From: Clostridia bacterium
Lineage (GTDB): Bacteria; Bacillota; Clostridia; Christensenellales; CAG-138
Length of the DNA: 26,927 bases
Direction of reading: 5' to 3'
Assembly (NCBI GenBank): GCA_016296415.1
Contig: JAEDJH010000010.1
Coordinates: forward strand, 1-26,927
Shown here: piece after piece, positions 7,284 to 15,665 of the stretch
Numbering within the stretch: the first letter of the stretch is position 1
Layout: the number at the start of each line of letters is the position of its first letter
Translations under genes and position numbers: made by a program
Notes under the pieces: model-generated
Told to the model about the DNA's origin: nothing
Databases searched by the model: none
The model's input: the letters and a program-made list of their open reading frames with translations, nothing else

Positions 7284-9624
7284 AAAAGTATTGGAGGCGC
7301 TGGAGTACGATAAGGTGCTCCAAATGCTTAAATCGTATGCTGTAAGCTGCATCGGCAAGGAAAACGCCGAGGCATTGATCCCCTTTAACAACATGGCCGA
7401 GGTCAGCAGGGAGCTTGAGCTTACCTCGGAGGCGCAAAAGCTGTATTTTAAGCTGGGAAGCTCGCCCGTGGACGATTTTCCCGACATAAGACCGCAGCTG
7501 AAGCGTATGCACGCATCCATGTATCTGTCGCTGAAGGAGCTGCTGAACATTGCTTCGTGCATAAGGGCGATAAGGCTGTGCAAAAAGGCGCTCACGTCCG
7601 AAAAAGAACCGTCGCTTCTGACTATGGAGGCGGAGGGGCTGGTGGTGTTCGGCTTCATTGAGGACGAGATAAACAGATGCATATTGAACGAGGATGAGCT
7701 GTTTGACGGGGCGTCGCCTGCGCTCGCCAGAATAAGGCGTGAGCTTCGCATGGCGAACGAAAAGGTTCGTGAAAAGCTCAATTCGATGATAAGATCGACA
7801 ACATATCAAAAATACCTGCAGGAGCCGATAATCACGATGCGAAGCGGGCGCTTTGTGCTGCCCGTAAAGCAGGAGTACAGACGCCAGATACCCGGGATAG
7901 TGCATGACCAGTCGGGCAGCGGACAGACCCTGTTCATCGAGCCTGCGGCGGTCGTGGAGCTTGGGAATGCGTATAAAAAGCTCATAGCGGACGAGCGTGA
8001 TGAGGTGGAGCGCATACTGACCGAGCTTACGGCGATGGTCGTGCCGTATGCCAATGATATATACCAAAGCCTTGTATGCCTCGGAAGAATTGACCTGTAT
8101 TTTGCAAAGGCTGCGCTTGCAGGTGAGCTTGGCGCCGTTCGCCCCGAGCTAAACGGCGAGGGAAGGATAAAGCTGATATGCGGCAGGCATCCTTTGATAG
8201 ACAAAAATGCTGTCGTACCCATTGATATATGGCTTGGCAAGGAGTTTACCACGCTGATAATCACGGGACCGAACACCGGCGGAAAAACCGTAACGCTCAA
8301 AACCGTGGGACTTTTCGTGCTGATGGCGCAGTCGGGAATGTTCGTGCCGGCGAAGGCGGGAACGGAGCTTTCCGTTTTCAAAAACGTATATGCGGACATC
8401 GGCGACGAGCAGTCCATAGAGCAGTCGCTTTCCACGTTCTCGTCGCACATGACACGCATCGTGAACATACTTGACAACGCCGACGAAGGCTCGCTCGTGC
8501 TGCTTGATGAGCTCGGTGCAGGCACGGATCCGGTCGAGGGTGCGGCACTTGCAATGAGCATATTGGAAAGCCTGCATGAGCGCTCCTCCATAACGCTTGC
8601 AACGACGCATTACAGCGAGATAAAGGCGTTTGCACTTTCAAGGGACGGCATGGAAAACGCCTCCATGGAGTTTGACGTTGACAGGCTTTGCCCCACTTAC
8701 AGGCTGTTTATAGGCATACCCGGAAAATCCAATGCGTTTGAAATATCCCAAAGGTTGGGCGTTTCGGACAGCATAATCGACAGGGCGAAGGAGTTTCTGG
8801 CGAGCGATGACATACGCTTCGAGGATGTGATTTCGGGTGCGGAGGCGCAAAGGCGCATCGCCGAGCAGGAGCGAATGCTTGCGGAGCAGGCGAGGGCGGA
8901 GCTTGACGCACTCAGAGCCGATGCCGAAAGGGAGCGCAAAAGGCAGGAAGAAGCCAAGCGCACGTATCAGGCGAAGGCGAGGGAGGAAGCCCGCCGCATG
9001 GTGCTTGAAACCAGGCGCGAGATGGATAAGCTCATTGCAGAGATACACAGCATAAAGACAATAAACCGAAGCGAAGCTGACAGAAAAATACAGCAGACGA
9101 GGGACGCAATGCGTGCGCATGAGGCTGCGCTTGCCGAGCCGGAGCAGGAAAAGATAATCGACATGAGTCTGCCGCCGAAAAGCGTAAAGGTCGGCGATGA
9201 GGTGCGGATAGTAAGCCTTGAAAAGCGGGGAACCGTGGTAAAGCCGGCGGATGCAAAGGGCGAGGTTCAGGTGCAGGTCGGCATACTGAAGCTCAACGTG
9301 AAGCTTGACGATCTGCGCCATGAGGAGATAAAGCAAAAGGAGAGCGGCAGACAAAGCGTTTCGATGGCAAAGGAGACCTGCGGTCTGTCGATGGACATAA
9401 GGGGGCGGCTCGTGGACGATGCCGTAATAGAGGTCGACCGGTATATAGAGAATGCCGCCATGCACGGACTCAGGGAGGTTTCGATAATCCACGGAAAGGG
9501 CACGGGCGCTCTGCGTGCCGGCATACAGAGCTTTTTGAAAACTCACCGGCTCGTCGAAAGCTTCAGACAGGGTGCCTACGGCGAGGGAGATGCCGGCGTA
9601 ACCGTTGTTACCATCAAAAAATAG
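7276..9624 (+). CDS. mutS2: Endonuclease MutS2
   Basis: MutS2 is a MutS-family ATPase lacking the mismatch-recognition domain. It has been linked to suppression of recombination and, in Bacillus subtilis, to rescue of collided ribosomes. This 782-residue protein has the usual length. Visible features are the helical core and clamp (to ~300), Walker A GPNTGGKT (331-338), Walker B LLDE with D411-E412, a long charged coiled coil (~520-620), and a C-terminal Smr domain with MDIRG (706-710) and HGKGTG (739-744). The Smr nuclease motif reads MDIRG where LDLRG is usual, a conservative change. GTG 7276 is chosen because AGGAG lies 5 bases before it and the protein then opens with MDKKVLEALEYDK, typical of the family. 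It overlaps the preceding membrane-protein gene by 8 bases. Confidence 0.96.
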   Translation: MDKKVLEALEYDKVLQMLKSYAVSCIGKENAEALIPFNNMAEVSRELELTSEAQKLYFKLGSSPVDDFPDIRPQLKRMHASMYLSLKELLNIASCIRAIRLCKKALTSEKEPSLLTMEAEGLVVFGFIEDEINRCILNEDELFDGASPALARIRRELRMANEKVREKLNSMIRSTTYQKYLQEPIITMRSGRFVLPVKQEYRRQIPGIVHDQSGSGQTLFIEPAAVVELGNAYKKLIADERDEVERILTELTAMVVPYANDIYQSLVCLGRIDLYFAKAALAGELGAVRPELNGEGRIKLICGRHPLIDKNAVVPIDIWLGKEFTTLIITGPNTGGKTVTLKTVGLFVLMAQSGMFVPAKAGTELSVFKNVYADIGDEQSIEQSLSTFSSHMTRIVNILDNADEGSLVLLDELGAGTDPVEGAALAMSILESLHERSSITLATTHYSEIKAFALSRDGMENASMEFDVDRLCPTYRLFIGIPGKSNAFEISQRLGVSDSIIDRAKEFLASDDIRFEDVISGAEAQRRIAEQERMLAEQARAELDALRADAERERKRQEEAKRTYQAKAREEARRMVLETRREMDKLIAEIHSIKTINRSEADRKIQQTRDAMRAHEAALAEPEQEKIIDMSLPPKSVKVGDEVRIVSLEKRGTVVKPADAKGEVQVQVGILKLNVKLDDLRHEEIKQKESGRQSVSMAKETCGLSMDIRGRLVDDAVIEVDRYIENAAMHGLREVSIIHGKGTGALRAGIQSFLKTHRLVESFRQGAYGEGDAGVTVVTIKK

Positions 9625-9686
9625 CCTCTTGTGAACATTTGTTAAACATGGGCGTCAAACGCTTGTGAAGCGGAGGGCATTGAATT

Positions 9687-10160
9687 ATGATATTGGTATC
9701 GAGATGTCTTTTGGGCGAAAATTGCCGCTATGACGGCAAATCAAAGGGCAGCAAAGCCGTAATGGACTACCTTGACGGCAAGCCGTTCGTGGCGTGCTGT
9801 CCCGAGTGCGACGGCGGACTTTCAACGCCGAGACTGCCCTCAGAGATAATCGGCGGAGACGGATTTGATGTAATAGATGCCGCGGCGCGCGTGGTGATGA
9901 ATGACGGCAGCGATGTTACCGAACAATATCTTTCGGGTGCAAAAAAGGCGCTTGAGCTGGCAAAGGAAAGCGTCGCAGAGCTTGCGATACTGAAGGCAAA
10001 CAGCCCTTCATGCGGCAATAAAAGCGTGTACGACGGCAGCTTTTCGGGCAAGCTCAGGGCTGGTGCGGGCGTGACGGCGGCATTGCTGATGAAAAACGGT
10101 ATCGAGGTCATTTCCGAATACGAAGTGACGGACAGGAGAGAAGATGGAAGACGGTATTAA
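9687..10160 (+). CDS. DUF523 family protein
   Basis: This 157-residue protein fits the DUF523 family, whose function is not established. Conserved marks are the N-terminal SRCLLGENCRYDG (C7, C13), the CCPECDGG block with C37, C38 and C41, and SPSCG with a further Cys, followed by an alanine-rich end. The spaced cysteines suggest metal or iron-sulfur binding, which is an inference. ATG 9687 follows GGAGGG (9672-9677). A small inverted repeat, CGCTT-GTG-AAGCG (9660-9672), touches this binding site. The 3' end overlaps the response-regulator gene by 17 bases, so both are probably on one transcript, although I found no clear promoter in the 62-base gap after mutS2. Confidence 0.85.
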   Translation: MILVSRCLLGENCRYDGKSKGSKAVMDYLDGKPFVACCPECDGGLSTPRLPSEIIGGDGFDVIDAAARVVMNDGSDVTEQYLSGAKKALELAKESVAELAILKANSPSCGNKSVYDGSFSGKLRAGAGVTAALLMKNGIEVISEYEVTDRREDGRRY

Positions 10161-10833
10161 AATCTTGGTCGTCGAGGACGACAGGAATATTTTGCAGATA
10201 TTGAAGCTTTATCTTGAAAAAACGGGCTATTCGGTCATAACCTGCGAGCGGGGCGACACGGCGTTTGATACGTTTGAAAAAACGCAGCCCGCCATTGTCC
10301 TTTTGGATGTTATGCTTCCGGGCTGTGACGGCTACGAGGTGCTGACAAGGATAAGAAAGATAAGCAACACGCCCGTAATAATGCTGACGGCAAAGGGCGA
10401 TATACTCGACAAGGTAAACGGACTTGAGGCCGGTGCGGACGATTACATACCAAAACCCTTCGACATAAAGGAGCTTTTGGCAAGGATACGTGCGGTTCTG
10501 AGGCGTGTGCCGGAGGAAGAAAACCGGAAAAAGGTTGTAAAGGGCAATCTGTCGGTTTCGCTTGACACCTATGAGGTAAAGCTCGACGGAAAGCGCATAG
10601 AAATGCCGCCGAAAGAGCTTGAGGTGCTGTACTTTCTTGCCCGCCATGAGGGAAAGGTTTTTTCGAGGGAGCAGCTTCTTGAACAAGTCTGGGGCTTTGA
10701 CTATTTCGGAGACTCAAGGACGGTTGACGTGCATATTAAGCGCATAAGGGAAAAGCTTATGGCGGCAAAAGGCTGGCAGATACGCACCGTTTGGAGCGTC
10801 GGATATAAGTTTGAAATGACCGACTCGGAGTAA
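10144..10833 (+). CDS. OmpR/PhoB-family response regulator
   Basis: A 229-residue two-component regulator with an N-terminal receiver domain and a C-terminal winged-helix DNA-binding domain. In the receiver the acidic pocket is E11-D12-D13, the phosphoacceptor is D55 (LLDVMLPG), the switch Thr is T82 and the conserved Lys is K104 (PKPF). The DNA-binding part (~133-226) ends with the typical SRTVDVHIKRIREK and VWSVGYKF segments. ATG 10144 has AGGAGAG just upstream. The gene begins inside the end of the DUF523 gene, and the histidine kinase starts 6 bases after its stop, so it is the cognate pair. Its targets are not known; the htrA-like gene downstream, with an inverted repeat in its promoter, is one candidate. 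Confidence 0.95.
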   Translation: MEDGIKILVVEDDRNILQILKLYLEKTGYSVITCERGDTAFDTFEKTQPAIVLLDVMLPGCDGYEVLTRIRKISNTPVIMLTAKGDILDKVNGLEAGADDYIPKPFDIKELLARIRAVLRRVPEEENRKKVVKGNLSVSLDTYEVKLDGKRIEMPPKELEVLYFLARHEGKVFSREQLLEQVWGFDYFGDSRTVDVHIKRIREKLMAAKGWQIRTVWSVGYKFEMTDSE

Positions 10834-10839
10834 AAACTG

Positions 10840-12306
10840 ATGTTTAAAACGCTGTTTTCGAGGATGCTTGTAACATACCTGGCGCTCGTGCTGGGCATCC
10901 TCGTTTTTCTCGGCGTCACTGTTTCAAGCGTGTTCAGGGCCCAGTACGTCACGGAAAGGGAATCCGAGCTTGAGCGTGAGGCGGCGGAGATCGTGGATGT
11001 GGTTATACACAGCTACATCAAAAACGAGAGCAGGGAAACGGCAAAGAATCAAATCAGAAACAGCGCAAGGAAATACGATGCGCTGATACAGCTTGTTTTC
11101 ATAGATCCATCTCTTGGAAAAGTGGAGTTTTTCGAGGAGCAGTCACGTGAAAAATGGGAGGGCTGCAGCCTTGTTGACATATCCGAGTACGCCGAGGAGG
11201 CCATGATACACGGATCGGTATTTGTTTGCCGAAATATATTCAAGCCGCATATCCAGTATTCGACCATAAGCGTTGTCTCCACGATTTGTGACGAGTGGGG
11301 AAATACTCTCGGCGCTGTATTGATACATGACGATGTGACGGACATGAATGCGGCGATAAACGACATATATTTTGACGTGGGGATCATTTCGCTGATCGCC
11401 ATTTTGCTCGCCATGCTTGCCGTTTCGTATATTACAGTAATAGTAACAAGACCTATGTCCGAGATGACCGCCGTTGTGCGCCGCTACACCAAGGGCGACT
11501 TCGATGCAAGGGTGGATGTAAAGGGCGTGGATGAAGTCAGCCGTTTGGGAGAAAACTTTAACAGGATGGCGAACGAGCTCAGCAGGCTTGAAAAAACGAG
11601 AAAGAGCTTTGTTGCAAACGTGAGCCATGAGCTGCGCTCGCCGCTTAGCTCCATGCGGGGCTTTGTGGAGGCGATGCTCGACGGCACCATCGAGAAGGAG
11701 GACTACGAAAAATACCTTACCATAGTCCTCAACGAGAACAAGCGTATGGCGGAGATGGTAAACGACCTGCTCGACCTTGCAAGGATAGAGTCGGGACAAA
11801 GCGAGCTGAAACGAACGGTATTCGACATAAACGAGCTTGTTATCAACACCCTGCTGACGTTTGAGCCGCAGATAGACAGGAAAAGAATAGAGGTTCGCCT
11901 GGAGCTTTGTGACGGTGCGCTGTTTGTCGATGCGGACGAGGCGAGAATAACTCAGGTGCTTCATAATTTGATACACAACGCCATAAAGTTCTCCGATGAG
12001 GGCGGCAAGCTGGTTGCCACAACCCGGGCCGGTGATAAAGCCTCCGTCACGGTTGCAAACGGCGGGGCAGGTATATCCGAGGAGGATCTGCCGTTCATAT
12101 TCGACCGCTTCTATAAGGCGGAAAAGGCGCATACTCCGACGAGCGGAAGCGGCACGGGGCTTGGGCTTGCGATAGTGAAGCGGATAATAGACCAGCATGA
12201 GGAAAAAATATCGGTGGAATCGTGCCTTGGCGGCGAAACAAGCTTTACGTTCACGCTGAAGCTCGTTCATCGACAAAAGCGGCATCAGAATGCCAAAAAA
12301 ATGTGA
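10840..12306 (+). CDS. Membrane sensor histidine kinase
   Basis: A 488-residue sensor kinase. Helix 1 (~9-31) and helix 2 (~180-203) bracket an extracytoplasmic domain of about 145 residues that could be PAS/Cache-like. Then come a HAMP linker (~200-252), the HisKA dimerisation domain with phosphoacceptor H263 (VSHELRSP), and the ATPase domain with the N-box NLIHNAIKF, a G1 region reading NGGAGI, the F-box FDRFYK and the G2 box GTGLGL. The G1 Asp is replaced by Asn, a change also found in other active kinases of the VanS-like groups. ATG 10840 follows GGAG by 9 bases. It pairs with the regulator directly upstream. A protease gene follows, as in the CssRS-HtrA secretion-stress module, but the stimulus cannot be read from the sequence. 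Confidence 0.94.
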   Translation: MFKTLFSRMLVTYLALVLGILVFLGVTVSSVFRAQYVTERESELEREAAEIVDVVIHSYIKNESRETAKNQIRNSARKYDALIQLVFIDPSLGKVEFFEEQSREKWEGCSLVDISEYAEEAMIHGSVFVCRNIFKPHIQYSTISVVSTICDEWGNTLGAVLIHDDVTDMNAAINDIYFDVGIISLIAILLAMLAVSYITVIVTRPMSEMTAVVRRYTKGDFDARVDVKGVDEVSRLGENFNRMANELSRLEKTRKSFVANVSHELRSPLSSMRGFVEAMLDGTIEKEDYEKYLTIVLNENKRMAEMVNDLLDLARIESGQSELKRTVFDINELVINTLLTFEPQIDRKRIEVRLELCDGALFVDADEARITQVLHNLIHNAIKFSDEGGKLVATTRAGDKASVTVANGGAGISEEDLPFIFDRFYKAEKAHTPTSGSGTGLGLAIVKRIIDQHEEKISVESCLGGETSFTFTLKLVHRQKRHQNAKKM

Positions 12307-12318
12307 ATATCTTCGAAA

Positions 12319-12351
12319 TGACTTTCCAATGAGTCAAAATGAAGCTATAAT
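12319..12351 (+). promoter_or_regulatory. htrA promoter with an inverted repeat over the -35
   Basis: TTTCCA (12323-12328), a 17-base spacer and a perfect TATAAT (12346-12351). The inverted repeat TGACT-N8-AGTCA (12319-12336) spans the -35 box and could bind a regulator. It gives the protease gene a promoter separate from the kinase operon. Confidence 0.55.
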
Positions 12352-12372
12352 ACCGTATGAGGAGGTGTTCCT

Positions 12373-13713
12373 GTGGAAGCCAACAATTTTAATTACTATG
12401 ATAATAACGAACAGCAGAAAAAAGGCAAAAGCGGCGTTGCAACCGTATTTGCGGTGGTGATGGTGATTTTGATAATTGCCATTTTGTTCGTGTCCGTAAT
12501 ATTGGGCGACAAATCGGGTTCGGGTAATGACCATTGGATATGGGGCACGCCTGCACCCGGACAGACTGCTCTGCCGGGTTCTACCGACGGCCAGAATACG
12601 CCTGCACAGACGAGTACACCTGTGCAGACGAGTGCGCCTATCGACAGGACGGACATACCGGAGGATATTTTTGACGGCATTGCGCCCGTAATTAACGACG
12701 CTGCAAATCCCATTCCCGACATCGTTGAGACGGTGTCGCCCGGCGTATGCAGCATAACCAATTACGTTTCGGGCTATGCGTTGGGGCAGATATTTACCGA
12801 CAGCATACAGGGAACGGGTACGGGATTTGTAATTTCGAGCCACGGCTATATACTTACCAACGCCCACGTGGTTGACGGGGCGAGCATTATCAAGGTCACT
12901 CTGTCGAATCAGGAGGAATATACCGCCGTTTTGATGGGCATGGATTCTACGCTTGACGTTGCCGTTTTGAAAATAGATGCACAAAATCTCGTCCCGCTGA
13001 AGTTTGGCGATTCGAGCAAGCTGCGTGTGGGCGAGTTTGCGGTTGCAATCGGCGATCCCACCGGCTCAAGTCTTGCCGGCACGCCCACCTTCGGCATAAT
13101 CAGCTCCACATCGAGAAGCGTAAACATAGACGGCAGGAGCAACACGTATATTCAGACCGATGCGGCGATTAACCCCGGCAACAGCGGCGGACCGCTAATC
13201 AACATGAAGGGCGAGGTCATCGGCATGACAACTGCAAAGACCGTAACCGCAAGCTATGACGAATACGGAAACGCCATATCCGCCGAGGGTCTGGGCTTTG
13301 CGCTGCCCATAAACGATATTCTGCCCACCGTCGAGGCGCTGATAAGGCAGGGCCACGTTGAAAGACCGGGTGTAGGCATAAGCGTTTTGACGATAACCGA
13401 GGAATACTCAAAGGCGTATTCACGTCCGCAGGGCATACTCGTTTACAGCGTCATTGAAAACGGACCCGGGCATCTGGCGGGACTGCGTGCGGACGACATT
13501 ATCGTGGAGTGCGACGGGCAGCGGCTATTAACGCAGGATGAGTTCGTGGCGGCAATACAGAGCAAAAACGTCGGAGATACGCTGCACCTGAAGTATTGGC
13601 GAGAGGGCAGCTATTACGAATGTGACCTGATCATAGGAGACTTAAACAGCATCGGCGATACCGTGCTGAACGATGAATACGGCGGCGGCTTTTTGAACGA
13701 ACAGCAGCCGTAA
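12373..13713 (+). CDS. HtrA/DegP-like serine protease with PDZ domain (S1C)
   Basis: A 446-residue membrane-anchored protease. A short cytosolic N-terminus and one helix (22-45) are followed by a Thr/Pro/Gln/Ser-rich spacer (~55-95). The trypsin-like domain has the triad H165 (TNAHVVDG), D195 (LDVAVLK) and S271 (NPGNSGGP). One PDZ domain (~350-435) closes the protein. The protease should face the outside of the membrane and degrade or refold damaged secreted proteins. The start is GTG 12373, 7 bases after GGAGG. It has its own promoter with an inverted repeat, follows a two-component system, and is closed by a strong terminator, so it is probably transcribed both alone and by read-through. 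Length and order fit clostridial HtrA proteins. Confidence 0.95.
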   Translation: MEANNFNYYDNNEQQKKGKSGVATVFAVVMVILIIAILFVSVILGDKSGSGNDHWIWGTPAPGQTALPGSTDGQNTPAQTSTPVQTSAPIDRTDIPEDIFDGIAPVINDAANPIPDIVETVSPGVCSITNYVSGYALGQIFTDSIQGTGTGFVISSHGYILTNAHVVDGASIIKVTLSNQEEYTAVLMGMDSTLDVAVLKIDAQNLVPLKFGDSSKLRVGEFAVAIGDPTGSSLAGTPTFGIISSTSRSVNIDGRSNTYIQTDAAINPGNSGGPLINMKGEVIGMTTAKTVTASYDEYGNAISAEGLGFALPINDILPTVEALIRQGHVERPGVGISVLTITEEYSKAYSRPQGILVYSVIENGPGHLAGLRADDIIVECDGQRLLTQDEFVAAIQSKNVGDTLHLKYWREGSYYECDLIIGDLNSIGDTVLNDEYGGGFLNEQQP

Positions 13714-13720
13714 CGAATGC

Positions 13721-13749
13721 AAAACTCACCGTACATACGGTGGGTTTTT
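13721..13749 (+). terminator. Strong terminator after the HtrA-like gene
   Basis: ACTCACCGTA (13724-13733) pairs with TACGGTGGGT (13736-13745) with a tiny loop at the centre. It is preceded by A residues and followed by TTTT. It starts 8 bases after the protease stop codon. Confidence 0.85.
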
Positions 13750-13790
13750 AGCGTAGGATAAAACGAGCGAATGGAAACGGGAGGAAAAAC

Positions 13791-15293
13791 GTGGACTATT
13801 TGGCTTTACAAAACGGAAGCGATATAAGGGGCGTGGCTATCGACGGCGAGAAGAAGGCCAACCTTGATGAAACGAGCGTCAAGGCGACAGGTCGGGCATT
13901 TGCACTTTGGCTCAAGGAACGCTTGAACAGGGATACGGGACTGCGTGTAAGCATAGGTCGGGATTCAAGGCTTACCGGTGAAAAGCTTGCAGGCTGGTTT
14001 GCCGCCGGACTTATGAAGGAGGGTGTTGAGGTTGTAAACTTCAATTTGGCAAGCACCCCCGCCATGTTCATGAGCACGGTAAGGGAGGGCTGGATGTTTG
14101 ACGGCGCCGTTATGGTCACGGCAAGTCACCTGCCATTTGACAGAAACGGCTTTAAGCTGTTCACCGCATCGGGAGGACTTGAGAAGGCGGATATAAAGGC
14201 GATACTCACCGCCGCCGCAGAGATCGGGGCGGACGTCTGCGAGGAGGCACCCGTGGAGGAGAGAGATTTTATAAGCGTATATGCTGCTGATATGGTGGAT
14301 TTTATACGCCGAAGCGTCAATGCCGAAAACTACGAAAGACCGCTTGAGGGTATGCACATCGTCGTTGATGCCGGAAACGGTGCAGGCGGATTCTTTGCGG
14401 ACAAGGTGCTTGAGCCGCTCGGAGCGAATACGGCAGGCAGTCTGTTTTTGGAACCCGACGGAAGCTTCCCGAACCATGCGCCAAATCCCGAGAATGCCGA
14501 GGCAATGAAAGCCATATCGGACGCCGTGCTGAAAAACCGTGCCGATCTGGGGCTTATTTTCGATACGGACGTTGACAGGGCGGCGGCGGTCACGGCCGAC
14601 GGAAGGGAAATAAACCGAAACGGCTTGATCGCACTCATGTCGGCGATAGTGCTGAGGGAGCATCCAAACTCAGTAATAGTCACCGACTCGATAACCTCTA
14701 CGGGGCTGAAGGAGTTCATCGAGGGCTGCGGCGGCGTTCACAGGCGCTTCAGGCGGGGCTACCGCAACGTCATAAACGAGGCGATAAGGCTCAATACCGA
14801 GGGAACGGAAAGCCATCTTGCCATCGAAACCTCGGGACACGGTGCTTTAAAGGAAAACTATTTCCTCGATGACGGCGCATATCTTATGGCAAAGCTTCTT
14901 ATTGAGGCGGCAAGGTGCAGGACAAAGGGCAAGGGAATTGAGACGCTCATAGAAAATTTGAGGGAGCCGCTCGAGGCGAAGGAGTACCGCATCAAACTGC
15001 TTTGTGACGACTTTGCTGCTTACGGCAAAAAGGTGCTGGAAGACGTTTCGACCTATGCCGAGACAAAAAGCGACTGGAGAGTCGAGCCCGAAAACCATGA
15101 GGGTATCCGTGTGAACGTTGATAAACACGGCGGATGGTTCCTGCTCAGAATGTCGCTGCACGATCCGCTTATGCCGCTGAATATAGAGAGCGACCGTGAG
15201 GGCGGCGTTTCGGCGATAGCCGGCGAGGTGTATGAGGCGCTAAAGTGCTTTGATGGGCTTGACACAAGCATTATTGCGGCAGGAATTTGTTGA
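13791..15293 (+). CDS. Phosphomannomutase/phosphoglucomutase family protein
   Basis: A 500-residue alpha-D-phosphohexomutase, which moves a phosphate between C1 and C6 of a hexose through a phosphoserine enzyme. The four family landmarks are present: the active-site loop TASHLP with S112, the metal loop DTDVDR (D258, D260, D262), the sugar-binding loop ETSGHG and the phosphate-binding region near EGIRVNVD in the C-terminal domain. The active loop reads TASHLP where TASHNP is common, seen in some phosphomannomutase-like branches. GTG 13791 follows GGAGG. The stop codon overlaps the -35 box of the acpP promoter. Whether it prefers glucose or mannose phosphate cannot be decided here; phosphoglucosamine mutase (GlmM) is less likely given the length and loop. 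Confidence 0.88.
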   Translation: MDYLALQNGSDIRGVAIDGEKKANLDETSVKATGRAFALWLKERLNRDTGLRVSIGRDSRLTGEKLAGWFAAGLMKEGVEVVNFNLASTPAMFMSTVREGWMFDGAVMVTASHLPFDRNGFKLFTASGGLEKADIKAILTAAAEIGADVCEEAPVEERDFISVYAADMVDFIRRSVNAENYERPLEGMHIVVDAGNGAGGFFADKVLEPLGANTAGSLFLEPDGSFPNHAPNPENAEAMKAISDAVLKNRADLGLIFDTDVDRAAAVTADGREINRNGLIALMSAIVLREHPNSVIVTDSITSTGLKEFIEGCGGVHRRFRRGYRNVINEAIRLNTEGTESHLAIETSGHGALKENYFLDDGAYLMAKLLIEAARCRTKGKGIETLIENLREPLEAKEYRIKLLCDDFAAYGKKVLEDVSTYAETKSDWRVEPENHEGIRVNVDKHGGWFLLRMSLHDPLMPLNIESDREGGVSAIAGEVYEALKCFDGLDTSIIAAGIC

Positions 15294-15318
15294 CATAACG
15301 ATAAAAAGACGATAGAAT
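15290..15318 (+). promoter_or_regulatory. acpP promoter
   Basis: A perfect TTGACA (15290-15295), a 17-base spacer and TAGAAT (15313-15318). The -35 box overlaps the TGA stop codon (15291-15293) of the hexomutase gene. The -10 lies 30 bases before the acpP start. Confidence 0.75.
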
Positions 15319-15348
15319 TATACGAATAAAATGAAAGGCGGAGAAATT

Positions 15349-15579
15349 ATGAATTTTGATAAAATTGCAGAATTGCTCGCTAACCAGCTCGGAATCGACA
15401 AGGGACGCATCACCGAGGAGTCGAGGCTTATAGAGGATCTGGCGGCGGACTCTTTGGATATTGTGGAGCTTATAATGGATCTTGAGAGCGAGTACGACAT
15501 GGAGATACCCGACGAGGAGCTCAGCAAGATAAAGACGGTTGGGGATATTGTGCGCTTTATAGAGGCGGCCGGCAAATAA
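15349..15579 (+). CDS. acpP: Acyl carrier protein
   Basis: A 76-residue acidic acyl carrier protein that carries growing fatty acyl chains on a phosphopantetheine arm. The attachment site is S35 in ADSLDIVEL. The four-helix pattern and the C-terminal IPDEELSKI and TVGDIVRFIE segments are typical. ATG 15349 is preferred, as AGGCGGAG lies 6 bases upstream; the in-frame ATG at 15331 precedes that binding site and lacks one of its own. It has a strong promoter of its own. It precedes rnc, smc and ftsY as in many Firmicutes, but the fab/plsX genes usually upstream are not here. Confidence 0.95.
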   Translation: MNFDKIAELLANQLGIDKGRITEESRLIEDLAADSLDIVELIMDLESEYDMEIPDEELSKIKTVGDIVRFIEAAGK

Positions 15580-15612
15580 TAACACGGCGGCAAACAAATA
15601 TACGACTATAAT

Positions 15613-15642
15613 GCGGCTTTATGCGGTTTTGCATAAGGTCGC
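15613..15642 (+). promoter_or_regulatory. Perfect 12-bp hairpin between acpP and rnc
   Basis: GCGGCTTTATGC (15613-15624) pairs along its whole length (two G-U) with GCATAAGGTCGC (15631-15642) around the loop GGTTTT. Only three T residues follow, so it is a poor terminator. It ends 23 bases before the RNase III gene and just before its binding site. It may be an RNase III processing or autoregulatory site, or an attenuating hairpin. A TATAAT at 15607-15612 lacks a good -35. Confidence 0.55.
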
Positions 15643-15665
15643 TTTGATGTAAGGCGGTAACAGCG

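Noticed and set aside
6468..7781. A 437-codon open frame on the minus strand
   Set aside because: It lies antisense to the membrane protein and mutS2, has Ser/His/Arg-rich low-complexity sequence without motifs, and reflects codon bias of the real genes. The same holds for other long antisense frames such as 4747-5787, 11143-12285 and 16846-17808.
12040..12090. Loss of the G1-box Asp (Asn instead) as a sign of an inactive kinase
   Set aside because: Many active kinases of the VanS-like groups carry Asn here, and all other boxes are intact.
12541..12660. Repeat-like Thr/Pro/Gln stretch in the HtrA-like gene as a tandem repeat element
   Set aside because: It is a short low-complexity spacer between the membrane helix and protease domain, common in membrane-anchored proteases.
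15600..15642. The acpP-rnc hairpin as an intrinsic terminator
   Set aside because: Only three T residues follow the stem, and rnc has no convincing promoter of its own downstream, so termination here would silence rnc-smc-ftsY.
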